The notes under the pieces were generated by a model. That model searched no databases. It was not told the origin of the DNA and saw only the letters and a list, made by a program, of their open reading frames with translations. The translations under genes were made by a program, and so were the position numbers. This document shows, one piece after another, positions 17,101 to 25,867 of a DNA stretch of 64,000 nucleotides. The number at the start of each line of letters is the position of its first letter. Positions within the stretch are counted from its first letter, which is position 1. This stretch comes from JAFKKS01 sp050187875 (lineage in GTDB: Bacteria; Pseudomonadota; Alphaproteobacteria; Rhizobiales; Xanthobacteraceae). Location: positions 1 to 64,000 of the forward strand of contig JBFWXB010000015.1 of the NCBI GenBank assembly GCA_050187875.1, written 5' to 3'.

Positions 17101-17829
17101 TCACGCCGCCTGCGCCTGCATCAGCCGCATCGCGCGCACGCGCCGGCGCAGAATCTCGTTGCGCATCGCGGCGACGAGGAGCGTCGCGAAGAGAAGCGTC
17201 ATCGCGAGCGCCATGACGAGCAGCGGGTGGAGGATCGACGGGTCGATCGCCGGACCGCCCATGCGCACGACCGACGCCGACTGGTGCAGCGTGTTCCACC
17301 AGTCGACGGAGAACTTGATGATGGGGATGTTGATCGCGCCGACGATGGTGAGGATGGCGACGGCGCGCGCCGCGCGCGTTGGATCCTCGACCGCGCGCCA
17401 CAGCGCAAGGATGCCGAGATACATCAGGAAGAGCACGAGCACGGAGGTGAGCCGCGCGTCCCACACCCAATAGGTGCCCCACATCGGCCGCCCCCAGAGC
17501 GAGCCGGTGAGGAGACACAGGAAGGTGAAGGCCGCGCCGATCGGCGCGGCGGCTTTCGCGGTGACGTCGGCGAGGGGATGGCGCCACACCAGCGTGCCGA
17601 GCCCGGCGACGCTCATCAGCCCCCAGCACGCCATCGAGAGCCACGCGAAGGGCACATGCAGGAACATGATCTTCACGGTCGCGCCCTGCTGGTAATCGTC
17701 GGGCGCGACGAAGAGCGCGAGGTAAAGCCCGATGGCGAGCGTGATCGCCGTCGCAGCGACAAGCCATGGCAGCGCGCGCCCCGCGAAGGTGAGGAAGCGT
17801 GACGGGTTGGCAAGGTCGATCAGCGGCAT
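17101..17829 (-). CDS. ccmC: Haem ABC transporter permease CcmC
   Basis: A 242-residue inner membrane protein with six hydrophobic segments. The haem-handling tryptophan-rich motif WGTYWVWDARLTS is present in a periplasmic loop, flanked by conserved His residues in IMFLHVPFAW and NTLHQ. It loads haem onto CcmE. I set the start at the Met of MPLIDLANPSRF (17829); the longer frame upstream reads as low-complexity arginine/serine sequence and lies in the ccmB-ccmC gap. Confidence 0.9.
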   Translation of the reverse strand: MPLIDLANPSRFLTFAGRALPWLVAATAITLAIGLYLALFVAPDDYQQGATVKIMFLHVPFAWLSMACWGLMSVAGLGTLVWRHPLADVTAKAAAPIGAAFTFLCLLTGSLWGRPMWGTYWVWDARLTSVLVLFLMYLGILALWRAVEDPTRAARAVAILTIVGAINIPIIKFSVDWWNTLHQSASVVRMGGPAIDPSILHPLLVMALAMTLLFATLLVAAMRNEILRRRVRAMRLMQAQAA

Positions 17830-17920
17830 TGTTTGGCTTGCTTTCGAGCGCTGTCTTAGTGCACGCGCCACCGTCAACACAATCCAGTGTAAGCGCGCGG
17901 GCTTCAACAGCTTGCGAGCG

Positions 17921-18589
17921 TCATTCCATGGCGTGACGTAACGCGGCTGCGCCGGCAAACGGCCCGATGACGAGGCTGGCGAGCGTGAGCGCGCAGAGGA
18001 TCGTGAACGGCGCCTCGAACGGCATCGGTCCGACCACGACGGCATTGCAGGCGGCGACACCGAAAATCAGCACCGGTATCGTGAGCGGGAGGATCAGGAT
18101 CGGCAGGAGCAAGCCTCCACGGCGCAGCGCGACGAGGAGCGCCGCGCCAATGAGCCCAATCGCCGTCAGCGCGGGCGTGCCGACGAGGAGTGTCAGCGCG
18201 ACCGCCGCGGTGCTTGCCGGCTCGAGATTGAGCATGAGGCCGAGAAGCGGCGAGGCGATCACGAGCGGCACGCCCGTGGTCAGCCAATGCGCGGCTGCCT
18301 TCGCGATCAAGGTCAGCTCGAGCGGCAGCGGTGCGTTGAGGATGAGATCGAGCGAGCCGTCTTCATGATCGACCGCGAGCAAGCGGTCGAGCGCGAGCAG
18401 ATTGGCCAAGAGCGCGCCGAGCCAGAGAATCGCCGGGCCGATGCGCTGCAGCAGCGCGAGATCGGGGCCGAGCGCGAACGGCATCAGCGTCACGACGATC
18501 AGGAAGAAGAGCACCCCCATGAAGGCGCCGCCGCCGGCGCGCGTGGCGAGCCGCATGTCGCGCGCGAGCATGGCGGCGAAGGCGGTCAC
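17921..18589 (-). CDS. ccmB: Haem exporter permease CcmB
   Basis: A 222-residue inner membrane protein with six predicted segments, family length about 220. It begins near MLARDMRLATRAGG, typical of CcmB, and has the conserved LDRLLAVDHEDGSLD segment near residue 60. The GTG at 18589 overlaps the ccmA stop (GTGA); the ATG at 18571 is the alternative. A 91-base gap separates it from ccmC. Confidence 0.88.
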   Translation of the reverse strand: MTAFAAMLARDMRLATRAGGGAFMGVLFFLIVVTLMPFALGPDLALLQRIGPAILWLGALLANLLALDRLLAVDHEDGSLDLILNAPLPLELTLIAKAAAHWLTTGVPLVIASPLLGLMLNLEPASTAAVALTLLVGTPALTAIGLIGAALLVALRRGGLLLPILILPLTIPVLIFGVAACNAVVVGPMPFEAPFTILCALTLASLVIGPFAGAAALRHAME

Positions 18590-19209
18590 AGCGCCATCGC
18601 CTCGGCGGCCGAAGGCGCGCCGAGCCGCAGCTCGCGTGCGTCGATTGCCAGCGGGCTGTGCGTCGCGGCGATGATGATGCCGCCCTGATCGAGATGCGTG
18701 CGCATCAGCTGCGCGACATCCGCTTGTGCTGCGGTGTCGAGCGGTGCCGTCGGCTCGTCCAGGAGCCAGATCGGCCGCGCGACCGACAGAAGCCGTGCGA
18801 TGGAAAGCCGCCGGCGCTGCCCGGCGGAGAGGTATCCGGCCGGCAGGTCGGCGAGGGCCGCCAACCCGACCGATTCGAGAGCGGCCTCGACGCGTTGATC
18901 GTCGCCGCCGAGAAAGCTCGCCCAAAAGCGCAGGTTCTCGCGCGCGGTGAGCGACGGTTTGAGCGCATCGAAATGGCCGAGATAGTGGGCCTGCTCGCCG
19001 ATCGTTTGTTCCGGGTCGCCGCCCTCCAATATCACCGTGCCGCTGTCGGAGCGGATCAAACCGGCCACGAGGCGCAGCAGCGACGATTTGCCCGATCCAT
19101 TGGGGCCGGTGACGACGAGCGCCTCGCCGCCCACGGCCGCAAAGCAAAGATCGGTGAAAACCTGGCGGCCGCCCCGCACGCACCTCAAATAAGAACCTGA
19201 CAGGCGCAT
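18586..19209 (-). CDS. ccmA: Cytochrome c biogenesis ATPase CcmA
   Basis: A 207-residue ABC ATPase that drives release of holo-CcmE. Walker A GPNGSGKSS is near residue 36, the signature appears as LSAGQRRRL, Walker B as IWLLDEP, and the switch His in AATHSPL. It is the first gene of ccmABCDG on the minus strand. ATG 19209 is chosen; a TTG lies one codon earlier. The gene is divergent from acnA with about 258 bases between, an arrangement I recall from Bradyrhizobium-like genomes. Confidence 0.9.
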   Translation of the reverse strand: MRLSGSYLRCVRGGRQVFTDLCFAAVGGEALVVTGPNGSGKSSLLRLVAGLIRSDSGTVILEGGDPEQTIGEQAHYLGHFDALKPSLTARENLRFWASFLGGDDQRVEAALESVGLAALADLPAGYLSAGQRRRLSIARLLSVARPIWLLDEPTAPLDTAAQADVAQLMRTHLDQGGIIIAATHSPLAIDARELRLGAPSAAEAMAL

Positions 19210-19467
19210 CAAAACCGCCGCGAAATCAACGATAAAGGCTTGGCCGAAGAGGTGAACTAGGTCTCACTTCTTAAAGGCGAGGGACGCATGGATGTCCCAC
19301 TCAAGAACGATAGCAGACTACCCGAAAAGACCTTATAAGCCGGGACGTTGCCCCGACACGCCCAGGGCCTGCCTTCCGGCCTGCCTTGGGTTTCGCCCGC
19401 CAATACACAGACGGGCAGACGCGAATTCTCGCGCCGTCGCTCCCAAGGCCGATGGAAACCGATAATC

Positions 19468-22173
19468 ATGACCTCACTCGACAGCTTTAAATGCCGCAAG
19501 ACCCTGAAGGTGGGGTCCAAATCCTACGTCTATTACAGCCTGCCGGCCGCCGAATCGAACGGCTTGCGCGGCATTTCCAAACTGCCGTTCTCGATGAAGG
19601 TGCTACTCGAGAACCTGCTGCGGCACGAGGATGGCCGCACGGTGACGAAGGACGACATCAAGGCGGTCGCGGCCTGGCTGAAGACGCGCAACTCGACGCT
19701 CGAGATCGCTTACCGGCCGGCGCGGGTGCTGATGCAGGACTTCACTGGCGTTCCCGCGGTCGTCGATCTCGCGGCGATGCGCGACGCGATGAAAATGCTC
19801 GGCGGGGATACGAACAAGATCAATCCCCTGGTGCCGGTCGATCTCGTCATCGACCATTCGGTGATCGTGAACTTCTTCGGCTCGAACAGCGCCTTCAAAA
19901 AGAATATCGATGAGGAGTACAAGCAGAACGAGGAGCGCTACAAGTTCCTCAAATGGGCGCAGGAAGCCTTCCATAATTTCCGCGTCGTGCCGCCCGACAC
20001 TGGCATCTGCCACCAGATCAATCTCGAATACCTCTCGCAGGTCGTCTTCACCGCGAAGGAGAAGGCGAAGGTCGACGGCAAGTCGGCGACGGTCGAGGTC
20101 GCTTATCCCGACACGCTCGTCGGCACGGACTCGCACACCACAATGGTCAACGGTCTCAGCGTGCTCGGCTGGGGCGTCGGCGGCATCGAGGCGGAAGCCG
20201 CGATGCTCGGCCAGCCGGTGTCGATGCTGCTGCCGGAGGTGATCGGCTTCAAGCTGACCGGCAAGCTGAAGGAAGGCGTGACCGCGACCGACCTCGTGCT
20301 CACCGTCACGCAGATGCTGCGCGCGCATGGCGTGGTCGGCAAGTTCGTCGAGTTCTACGGTCCCGGCCTCGAAGGCCTGGCGCTCGAGGATCGCGCGACC
20401 ATCGGCAACATGGCGCCGGAATATGGCGCGACCTGCGGTTTCTTCCCGATCGACAGTGAGACGCTGCGCTACCTCGACGAGACGGGCCGTCCGAGCGCGC
20501 GCGTCGCACTGGTCGAAGCCTATGCGAAAGCGCAGGGCATGCTGCGCTCGAAGTCGACGCCCGATCCGGTGTTCACCGATACGCTTTCGCTCGATCTCGC
20601 GTCGGTCGAGCCGTCGGTGGCCGGGCCCAAGCGTCCGCAGGATCGCGTGCTGCTGCGCGAGGCGAAGGCCGGCTTCGCCGCGGCGATGGACAAGGAATTC
20701 AAGAAGGCGGGCGAACTCGCGAAGCGCTTTCCGGTCGAAGGCCGCAAGCACGATCTCGGTCACGGCGACGTCGTGATCGCGGCGATCACGTCCTGCACCA
20801 ACACGTCGAACCCAACGCTGATGCTCGGCGCCGGTCTGCTTGCGCAGAACGCCGTTGCGAAGGGCCTCAAGGCCAAACCGTGGGTGAAGACGTCGCTCGC
20901 GCCCGGCTCGCAGGTTGCCGGCGAGTATTTCGAGAAGTCCGGCCTGCAGAAGGACCTCGACGCGCTCGGCTTCCATCTCGTCGGCTTCGGCTGCACGACC
21001 TGCATCGGCAATTCCGGGCCGCTGCCGGAAGAGATTTCGGAATCGATCAACAAGAACGACATCGTCGCGGCCTCGGTGCTGTCGGGTAACCGCAACTTCG
21101 AAGGCCGCGTCAATCCGGATGTGCGCGCGAACTATCTCGCGTCGCCGCCGCTCGTCGTCGCGTATGCGATCGCCGGCTCGATGCAGGTCGACATCACGAA
21201 GGACCCGCTCGGCACCGGCAAGGACGGCAAGCCCGTCTACTTGAAGGACATCTGGCCTTCCAACAAGGACGTCGCGGCGCTGGTGCGCAAGACGCTGTCG
21301 AAGGCGATGTTCACGAAGAAGTACGCGGACCTGTTCAAGGGCGATGCGCATTGGCGCAAGATCAAGGTGACGGGCGCGGAGACCTTCAAGTGGGAGCGGC
21401 GCTCGACCTATGTGCAGAACCCCCCTTATTTCGAGGGCATGACGCGCACGCCGACGCCGCTGACCGACATCATCGACGCGCGCATCCTCGGCCTGTTCCT
21501 CGATTCGATCACGACCGACCACATCTCCCCGGCCGGATCGATCAAGGAATCCTCGCCGGCGGGCGAGTATCTGCGCGACCATCAGGTGCGCCCCGTCGAC
21601 TTCAACCAGTACGGCACGCGGCGCGGCAACCACGAAGTGATGATGCGCGGCACGTTCGCGAACATCCGCATCAAGAACCAGATGCTCCAAGGCGTCGAGG
21701 GTGGTTTCACCACGCACTATCCGTCAGGCGAGAAGCTGCCGATCTACACCGCAGCGATGAAGTACAAGGCGGAGAAGGTGCCGCTCGTCGTCTTCGCCGG
21801 CAAGGAATACGGCACCGGCTCCTCGCGCGACTGGGCGGCGAAAGGCACGGCGCTGCTCGGCGTGCGCGCGGTCATCGCGCAATCCTTCGAGCGCATCCAT
21901 CGCTCGAACCTGATCGGCATGGGTGTCGTGCCGCTCGTGTTCGAGGAGGGAACGTCCTGGCAGTCGTTCGGCATCAAGGGCGACGAGACGGTGACAATCC
22001 GCGGCCTCGCCAATGACCTCAAGCCGCGTCAGCGCCTGATCGCCGAGATCGTCGCGGCCGACGGCGGCTTGCGTTACCTGCCGCTGATCTGCCGCATCGA
22101 TACGCTCGACGAACTCGACTACTTCAAGAACGGCGGCATCTTGCAGTACGTCCTGCGCCAGCTCGCGGCGTGA
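19468..22173 (+). CDS. acnA: Aconitate hydratase A
   Basis: A 901-residue TCA-cycle enzyme that isomerises citrate and isocitrate through a 4Fe-4S cluster. Cluster ligands are visible in ITSCTNTSNP (first Cys) and GFGCTTCIGNSGPL (second and third Cys). DTLVGTDSHTTMVNGL and the C-terminal swivel domain with GKEYGTGSSRDWAAKG are typical. Family length is about 890-905. I moved the start to ATG 19468 because it begins the conserved N-terminus (MTSLDSFKCRKTL). The 258-base upstream region has a TATAAG at about 19335 that could be a -10 element and a CCCAGGGC/GCCTTGGG hairpin in the likely leader. A terminator hairpin follows. Confidence 0.93.
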   Translation: MTSLDSFKCRKTLKVGSKSYVYYSLPAAESNGLRGISKLPFSMKVLLENLLRHEDGRTVTKDDIKAVAAWLKTRNSTLEIAYRPARVLMQDFTGVPAVVDLAAMRDAMKMLGGDTNKINPLVPVDLVIDHSVIVNFFGSNSAFKKNIDEEYKQNEERYKFLKWAQEAFHNFRVVPPDTGICHQINLEYLSQVVFTAKEKAKVDGKSATVEVAYPDTLVGTDSHTTMVNGLSVLGWGVGGIEAEAAMLGQPVSMLLPEVIGFKLTGKLKEGVTATDLVLTVTQMLRAHGVVGKFVEFYGPGLEGLALEDRATIGNMAPEYGATCGFFPIDSETLRYLDETGRPSARVALVEAYAKAQGMLRSKSTPDPVFTDTLSLDLASVEPSVAGPKRPQDRVLLREAKAGFAAAMDKEFKKAGELAKRFPVEGRKHDLGHGDVVIAAITSCTNTSNPTLMLGAGLLAQNAVAKGLKAKPWVKTSLAPGSQVAGEYFEKSGLQKDLDALGFHLVGFGCTTCIGNSGPLPEEISESINKNDIVAASVLSGNRNFEGRVNPDVRANYLASPPLVVAYAIAGSMQVDITKDPLGTGKDGKPVYLKDIWPSNKDVAALVRKTLSKAMFTKKYADLFKGDAHWRKIKVTGAETFKWERRSTYVQNPPYFEGMTRTPTPLTDIIDARILGLFLDSITTDHISPAGSIKESSPAGEYLRDHQVRPVDFNQYGTRRGNHEVMMRGTFANIRIKNQMLQGVEGGFTTHYPSGEKLPIYTAAMKYKAEKVPLVVFAGKEYGTGSSRDWAAKGTALLGVRAVIAQSFERIHRSNLIGMGVVPLVFEEGTSWQSFGIKGDETVTIRGLANDLKPRQRLIAEIVAADGGLRYLPLICRIDTLDELDYFKNGGILQYVLRQLAA

Positions 22174-22185
22174 AGGTATCGCAGT

Positions 22186-22208
22186 CCCGGCAGCGCAATG
22201 CTGCCGGG
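22186..22208 (+). terminator. Hairpin downstream of acnA
   Basis: A perfect 9-bp stem CCCGGCAGC / GCTGCCGGG with loop GCAAT begins 12 bases after the acnA stop. No long T-tract follows, so termination may be partial, and the DUF1223 gene 80 bases on may be partly co-transcribed. Confidence 0.6.
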
Positions 22209-22287
22209 AGTCTCACCGCAAATTGAGTGGTCGGTGACAACGTCTACGCCTAAGACAAAGGCCTGCGCAGACGCCGGGAGGAAAGCC

Positions 22288-23043
22288 ATGCAGGGAAGAC
22301 GCTATGCGCTCGCCGCCGGCGTCACCCTTGCGCTTCTCGCCGGAGGCTCGGTCGCGACGATGGCCGAGCCGCGCGCGGTGCTCGAACTTTTCACCAGCCA
22401 AGGCTGCTCATCGTGTCCGGCGGCGGACAAGCTCCTTGGCGAGCTCGCGCGCGACGGTTCGATCGTCGCGCTCAGCCTGCCGATCGATTACTGGGATTAT
22501 CTCGGCTGGAAGGACACGCTCGCGCGGCCGCGTCACACCGCGCGCCAGCGCAGCTATTCGGCCGTGCGCGGCGACCGTCAGGTCTACACGCCGCAGATCG
22601 TCGTCAACGGCAGCGTGCAAGCGCTGGGCAGCGATCGCAGCGCGATCGAGGATGCGATCGATCGCACGCAGCATGGCGCGGCGCTGCCGGTCGCGGTCGC
22701 AGTGAAACCGAGCGGCAGTGCGCTCGACGTTGCGGTGTCGAACAAGACCGAGCAAACGGGCGAGGTCTGGCTTTGCGGCATTGCCAAGGCGGTGCGGGTT
22801 GCGATCGGGCGCGGCGAAAATCGCGGGCACACGATCACCTATCACAACGTCGTGCGGCGCTGGGTCAAGGTTGGCGAATTGAACGGCCCGACGAAAACGT
22901 GGAGCGTGCCGCGCAGCGAGATTGAAGGGGAGGGCATCGACGCGGTCGCGGTGCTGGTGCAGCGAAGCGCGCCGAAGGGCCCGGGTTCGATGCTGGGCGC
23001 GACCATCGCGCCGCTGCATAACGCGGCGCTCTCCGCGCAATAA
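22288..23043 (+). CDS. DUF1223 family secreted thioredoxin-like protein
   Basis: A 251-residue protein with an N-terminal signal sequence (YALAAGVTLALLAGG then a cut near MAEP). The conserved DUF1223 start follows: VLELFTSQGCSSCPAADKLL, with a C-x-x-C pair in a thioredoxin-like position, and later WDYLGWKDTLA and VYTPQIVVNG. The family is found in alphaproteobacteria next to acnA and its role is not known; a periplasmic redox function is a guess. The start at 22288 has GGGAGGAAAGCC upstream, which beats the earlier in-frame ATG. Confidence 0.85.
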   Translation: MQGRRYALAAGVTLALLAGGSVATMAEPRAVLELFTSQGCSSCPAADKLLGELARDGSIVALSLPIDYWDYLGWKDTLARPRHTARQRSYSAVRGDRQVYTPQIVVNGSVQALGSDRSAIEDAIDRTQHGAALPVAVAVKPSGSALDVAVSNKTEQTGEVWLCGIAKAVRVAIGRGENRGHTITYHNVVRRWVKVGELNGPTKTWSVPRSEIEGEGIDAVAVLVQRSAPKGPGSMLGATIAPLHNAALSAQ

Positions 23044-23212
23044 TTTTTCCGCTCAGGAGAATCATTCTCACCGTTCGTCCCCGCGGGAGCGGGGACCAAC
23101 GACTATGTAATTTTGGATTCTCGCTTGCGCGGGAATGAGCAGGGCGAGGCGCAATGCTAGCCCAAAGCAGTTCTGCTTTTTTTGACGATGAGGGCCCGTC
23201 TCTGCGGCGCAC
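23044..23212. repeat. Degenerate palindromic repeat region
   Basis: GTCCCCGCGGGAGCGGGGAC (about 23077-23096) is a near-perfect palindrome, followed by an ATTCTCGCTTGCGCGGGAAT hairpin (about 23115-23134). It resembles halves of the two-part element at 16180, 36527 and 62208. It lies between DUF1223 (plus) and the candidate minus-strand RNA, again a convergent junction. Confidence 0.6.
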
Positions 23213-23390
23213 AAAAAAAGGGCCGACAGCGTCGGCCCCGTGCCCGCATGGCAAGAGTTGCGGGCGACGGGCCCGGCCCATCCGAACCCCGGGGGGCTTG
23301 GGGGGCTGAGGAATCCGGTGCTCGAAAGACCGGGCCCTGAGTGCGCATGTATCGCAGCCCACCGCGGCACGCGATGGGCCGAAATCGGGC
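23213..23390 (-). ncRNA. Candidate structured small RNA with intrinsic terminator
   Basis: Read on the minus strand, a GGGCCGAC-GCT-GTCGGCCC stem (23220-23238) followed by seven T (23219-23213) is a textbook intrinsic terminator, yet no minus-strand protein gene ends here. Upstream, TCGGCCC (23382-23376) and CGTGCC (23371-23366) can pair exactly with GGCACG (23244-23239) and GGGCCGA (23238-23232). This closes a rod of about 150 bases with a large bulged interior. The closing stem and the terminator share the same bases, so they are mutually exclusive. Length and rod shape recall 6S RNA, but I cannot confirm that family. The 5' end is unmapped; an AT-rich stretch at about 23390-23415 could be the promoter. 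Confidence 0.5.
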
Positions 23391-23518
23391 AGCAATATGA
23401 TTTTCCTAACGAATCTGTGAGGGAAATTGCGGGCTTTCGCCTGCTTCGCCGCGCCCGATTGGCCCTTGCGAGCGCGCACGGAGGGGCGCAATCATAGGCG
23501 GGACGAACGGAGGCGCCG

Positions 23519-23896
23519 ATGAGTGTCCAGTCGGGCGATGCCGAACCCAGCGAGTTGAAGGGGGGCGGCCTTCAAGCCCCAGCCGCTCCCCGCGATCAGG
23601 TCATCACCTTCAACCGGTATGAGCTCGACCGCATCCTCGACCTCTACGGCCGCAAGGTCGCCGCCGGCGAGTGGCGCGACTACGCGATCGATTTCCTCAA
23701 GGACCGCGCCGTCTTCTCGATCTTCCGGCGTGCGTCCGAAATGCCGATCTACCGCATCGAGAAAGACCCGAAGCTCGCACGCAAGCAGGGGGCCTACAGC
23801 GTCATCTCGATCACCGGCCTTATCATGAAGCGCGGCCACGAGCTCGACCGGGTGCTGCGCGTGCTCGATAAATCGTTGCGGCTGGTGACGAGTTAG
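23519..23896 (+). CDS. DUF2794 domain-containing protein
   Basis: A 125-residue soluble protein with a disordered first 25 residues and the conserved DUF2794 core: VITFNRYELDRILDLYGRKV, then WRDYAIDFLKDRAVFSIFRR. The family is almost confined to alphaproteobacteria and I know of no function. It is preceded by GGAGGCGCCG at the right distance for the ATG. It appears to be a single-gene unit, with 169 bases before the next gene. Confidence 0.85.
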   Translation: MSVQSGDAEPSELKGGGLQAPAAPRDQVITFNRYELDRILDLYGRKVAAGEWRDYAIDFLKDRAVFSIFRRASEMPIYRIEKDPKLARKQGAYSVISITGLIMKRGHELDRVLRVLDKSLRLVTS

Positions 23897-24065
23897 GCCA
23901 AGCGCCTGGGCTCGTCTGGAAGGACAGACCTGCTGCTGCCAGGCGGCGGGGGGCACCATCGCGCCCGACTTTGGACGCGCAGTCGCCCGGCGCGCACGTA
24001 TTGCGCGAACCAGGAAAAATCGTTTCAATTCATGCCGTACAAGCGGGCGTGGGTGGGGAAACGAG

Positions 24066-25865
24066 GTGGAGTGGTATTTCAGAGACATATCTGACGACCC
24101 CAGCGAGAAGGAGCTGACGCAGCAGGATCAGTTCAACAACGATGAGGTCGTCCTCGCCGAAGCGCTGGTGCGCGAGACCATCCAGAACTCGACCGACGCG
24201 AGGGGCGCAAAGGACGAGGTCGTGCGAGTGCGCTTCGCGATCAGCGAGCCCCGCTCTTTCGAAGCCCACGATTTTTTCAGAAAACTCCTCAAAGGCCTGA
24301 CGCCTCACCTGAAGGCGTGCGGGATTGCGCCTCCCGACGATGCACGAAAGTTTTTGGTCATCGAGGATTTTCAGACAACCGGGTTGCGAGGCGCGATCGA
24401 CCGCAAGGACAACGGTGAATTTTGCGGGTTCTGGCGCCGCTTCGGCCGCTCGAACAAGAGGGGATCTTCCGGCGGCCGCTGGGGTCTCGGCAAGCTCGTG
24501 TTCTCATCCTCGTCGCAGATCAGGAGTCTCATTGGGTTGACGCGACGTTCCGCGTCTCCCGAAACATGCCTGATGGGCCAGGCGATATTGAAGAACCACA
24601 CCCTCCACGGTGTCGAAATGGATTCCGTGGGCTTCTGGTGCCGTGAGGGCGAGAAGAAGGGTTTGCCTAGCACCGATGAAAATTTCTGCGAAGAGTTCAG
24701 GCGCATCGCCGGACTTGAAAGGAAGGGCGAGACAGGGCTGTCCCTCGTCGTTCCCTATGTCCTTCCCGACATCGAGCCCGAGCATCTCATCACGGCGGTG
24801 CTCAAAAATTATTATTTCCCCATCCTCACCGGGGGGCTCGTCGTCGACGTCAATGAGAAAACGATCAGCGCGGCGACGTTCGATCAGATTTCGAGCGAGC
24901 TCGGCAGCGATGCAATTCCGCAATCGCTGTTGAGCTTTGTCCGTCAGCTTCAGGACATGCGCCGTTCGAAAATCGCTTTTGTGCTGCCGCCGACGTGGCA
25001 AACGACGCCGATCACGGCCGACCTGCTGGGCGAGCAGAATACGTCGAAGCTGCGGGAGCAATACAAGGCGGGCGAGATGCTATTCATCCGCGCGCCTTTG
25101 ACGGTGGAGCCGAAAAGCGGGACGGCGCACAATACGCATATCGAATTGTTCTTGCGGTCGGCGACGCCGGGCGAGCGGCCGCAAACGCTGGTGGTGCGCG
25201 GCTCGATCACGGTGCCGACCGAGGGCAAGAAGGCGCAGCTCCCCGACAGCCATGCGGCGCTCGTCGCCGATGAGGAGCGCATCAGCCAGCTTCTGGGCGA
25301 TGCTGAAAACCCGGCCCACACGCAATGGAATGAGCGCGCCGAGAAGGTCCGCGCCAATTGGAACAATCCGTACAAGGTGCTGCGGCGCGTGCGGGCTGTG
25401 CTTCAGGAAGTCCACGCGCTGGTGGCCGATCGGATCGAGCGGGACGATCCACTCGCTCTGCTCGACTTCTTTTCAATTCCGAAGTCGAAGGAAGCCGGGC
25501 GCGACCGGAAAGGGACAACGCCGGGGATAATCGAATTTCCTGCAGCGCGTCCGAAGCCGTTCCGCATCATGCGGCGCGATGGCGGCTTCACAGTGCTGCC
25601 AAATCCCAAAGTTGCGCTGGAGGGCTTTCCGCTCAACATCCATTTGCGATGCGCCTACGACGTGCTCAATGGCAATCCGTTTCGCCGCTTCACCGACGAC
25701 GATTTCAGCTTTTACAGAAGCGGCTTGAAAATTGAAAAGCAGAACGCCGACTTTTGGCCGACGGACGCAAACGAAGCGGATATTCGCGCGACCTCCCCGG
25801 ATTTCAAAATTGACGTGATCGGGTTCGACGGCAATCGCGATCTCGTCGTCGAAGCGCAGATTTAG
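24066..25865 (+). CDS. GHKL (Bergerat-fold) ATPase, first gene of an uncharacterised operon
   Basis: A 599-residue protein whose N-terminal quarter carries the Bergerat nucleotide pocket. The N-box is LVRETIQNSTDA (Glu37, Asn41, Asp44), the second motif VIEDFQTTGLRG (Asp101 to Gly106), and the glycine lid GGRWGLGK (137-143). This motif set is shared by MutL, Hsp90, GyrB and MORC ATPases, including the MORC/MutL-like ATPases found near bacterial restriction systems. The rest, about 200-599, is mixed alpha/beta without a nuclease motif I can see; residues 160-260 look like a transducer-type domain. The start is GTG with GGGGAAACGAG just upstream. It is tightly coupled to the two genes that follow. 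The GC-content looks lower than in flanking core genes. Function is unknown; nucleic-acid conformational control is an inference from the fold. Confidence 0.8.
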   Translation: MEWYFRDISDDPSEKELTQQDQFNNDEVVLAEALVRETIQNSTDARGAKDEVVRVRFAISEPRSFEAHDFFRKLLKGLTPHLKACGIAPPDDARKFLVIEDFQTTGLRGAIDRKDNGEFCGFWRRFGRSNKRGSSGGRWGLGKLVFSSSSQIRSLIGLTRRSASPETCLMGQAILKNHTLHGVEMDSVGFWCREGEKKGLPSTDENFCEEFRRIAGLERKGETGLSLVVPYVLPDIEPEHLITAVLKNYYFPILTGGLVVDVNEKTISAATFDQISSELGSDAIPQSLLSFVRQLQDMRRSKIAFVLPPTWQTTPITADLLGEQNTSKLREQYKAGEMLFIRAPLTVEPKSGTAHNTHIELFLRSATPGERPQTLVVRGSITVPTEGKKAQLPDSHAALVADEERISQLLGDAENPAHTQWNERAEKVRANWNNPYKVLRRVRAVLQEVHALVADRIERDDPLALLDFFSIPKSKEAGRDRKGTTPGIIEFPAARPKPFRIMRRDGGFTVLPNPKVALEGFPLNIHLRCAYDVLNGNPFRRFTDDDFSFYRSGLKIEKQNADFWPTDANEADIRATSPDFKIDVIGFDGNRDLVVEAQI

Positions 25866-25867
25866 CG

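Noticed and set aside
18590..19183. N-terminal extension of CcmB
   Set aside because: It lies within ccmA in another frame; CcmB length is correct from 18589.
19603..21717. A 704-codon open frame antisense to acnA
   Set aside because: Arginine, histidine and leucine rich with no family features; a shadow of the strongly biased aconitase codons.
23213..23390. Firm assignment as 6S RNA, SRP RNA, tmRNA or RNase P RNA
   Set aside because: I could not find the conserved motifs of SRP RNA, tmRNA or RNase P RNA, and the 6S resemblance is only in size and shape.
22865..23491. A 208-codon minus-strand frame over DUF1223 and the candidate RNA
   Set aside because: It crosses a terminator and palindromes and resembles no protein; the structured-RNA reading explains the region better.
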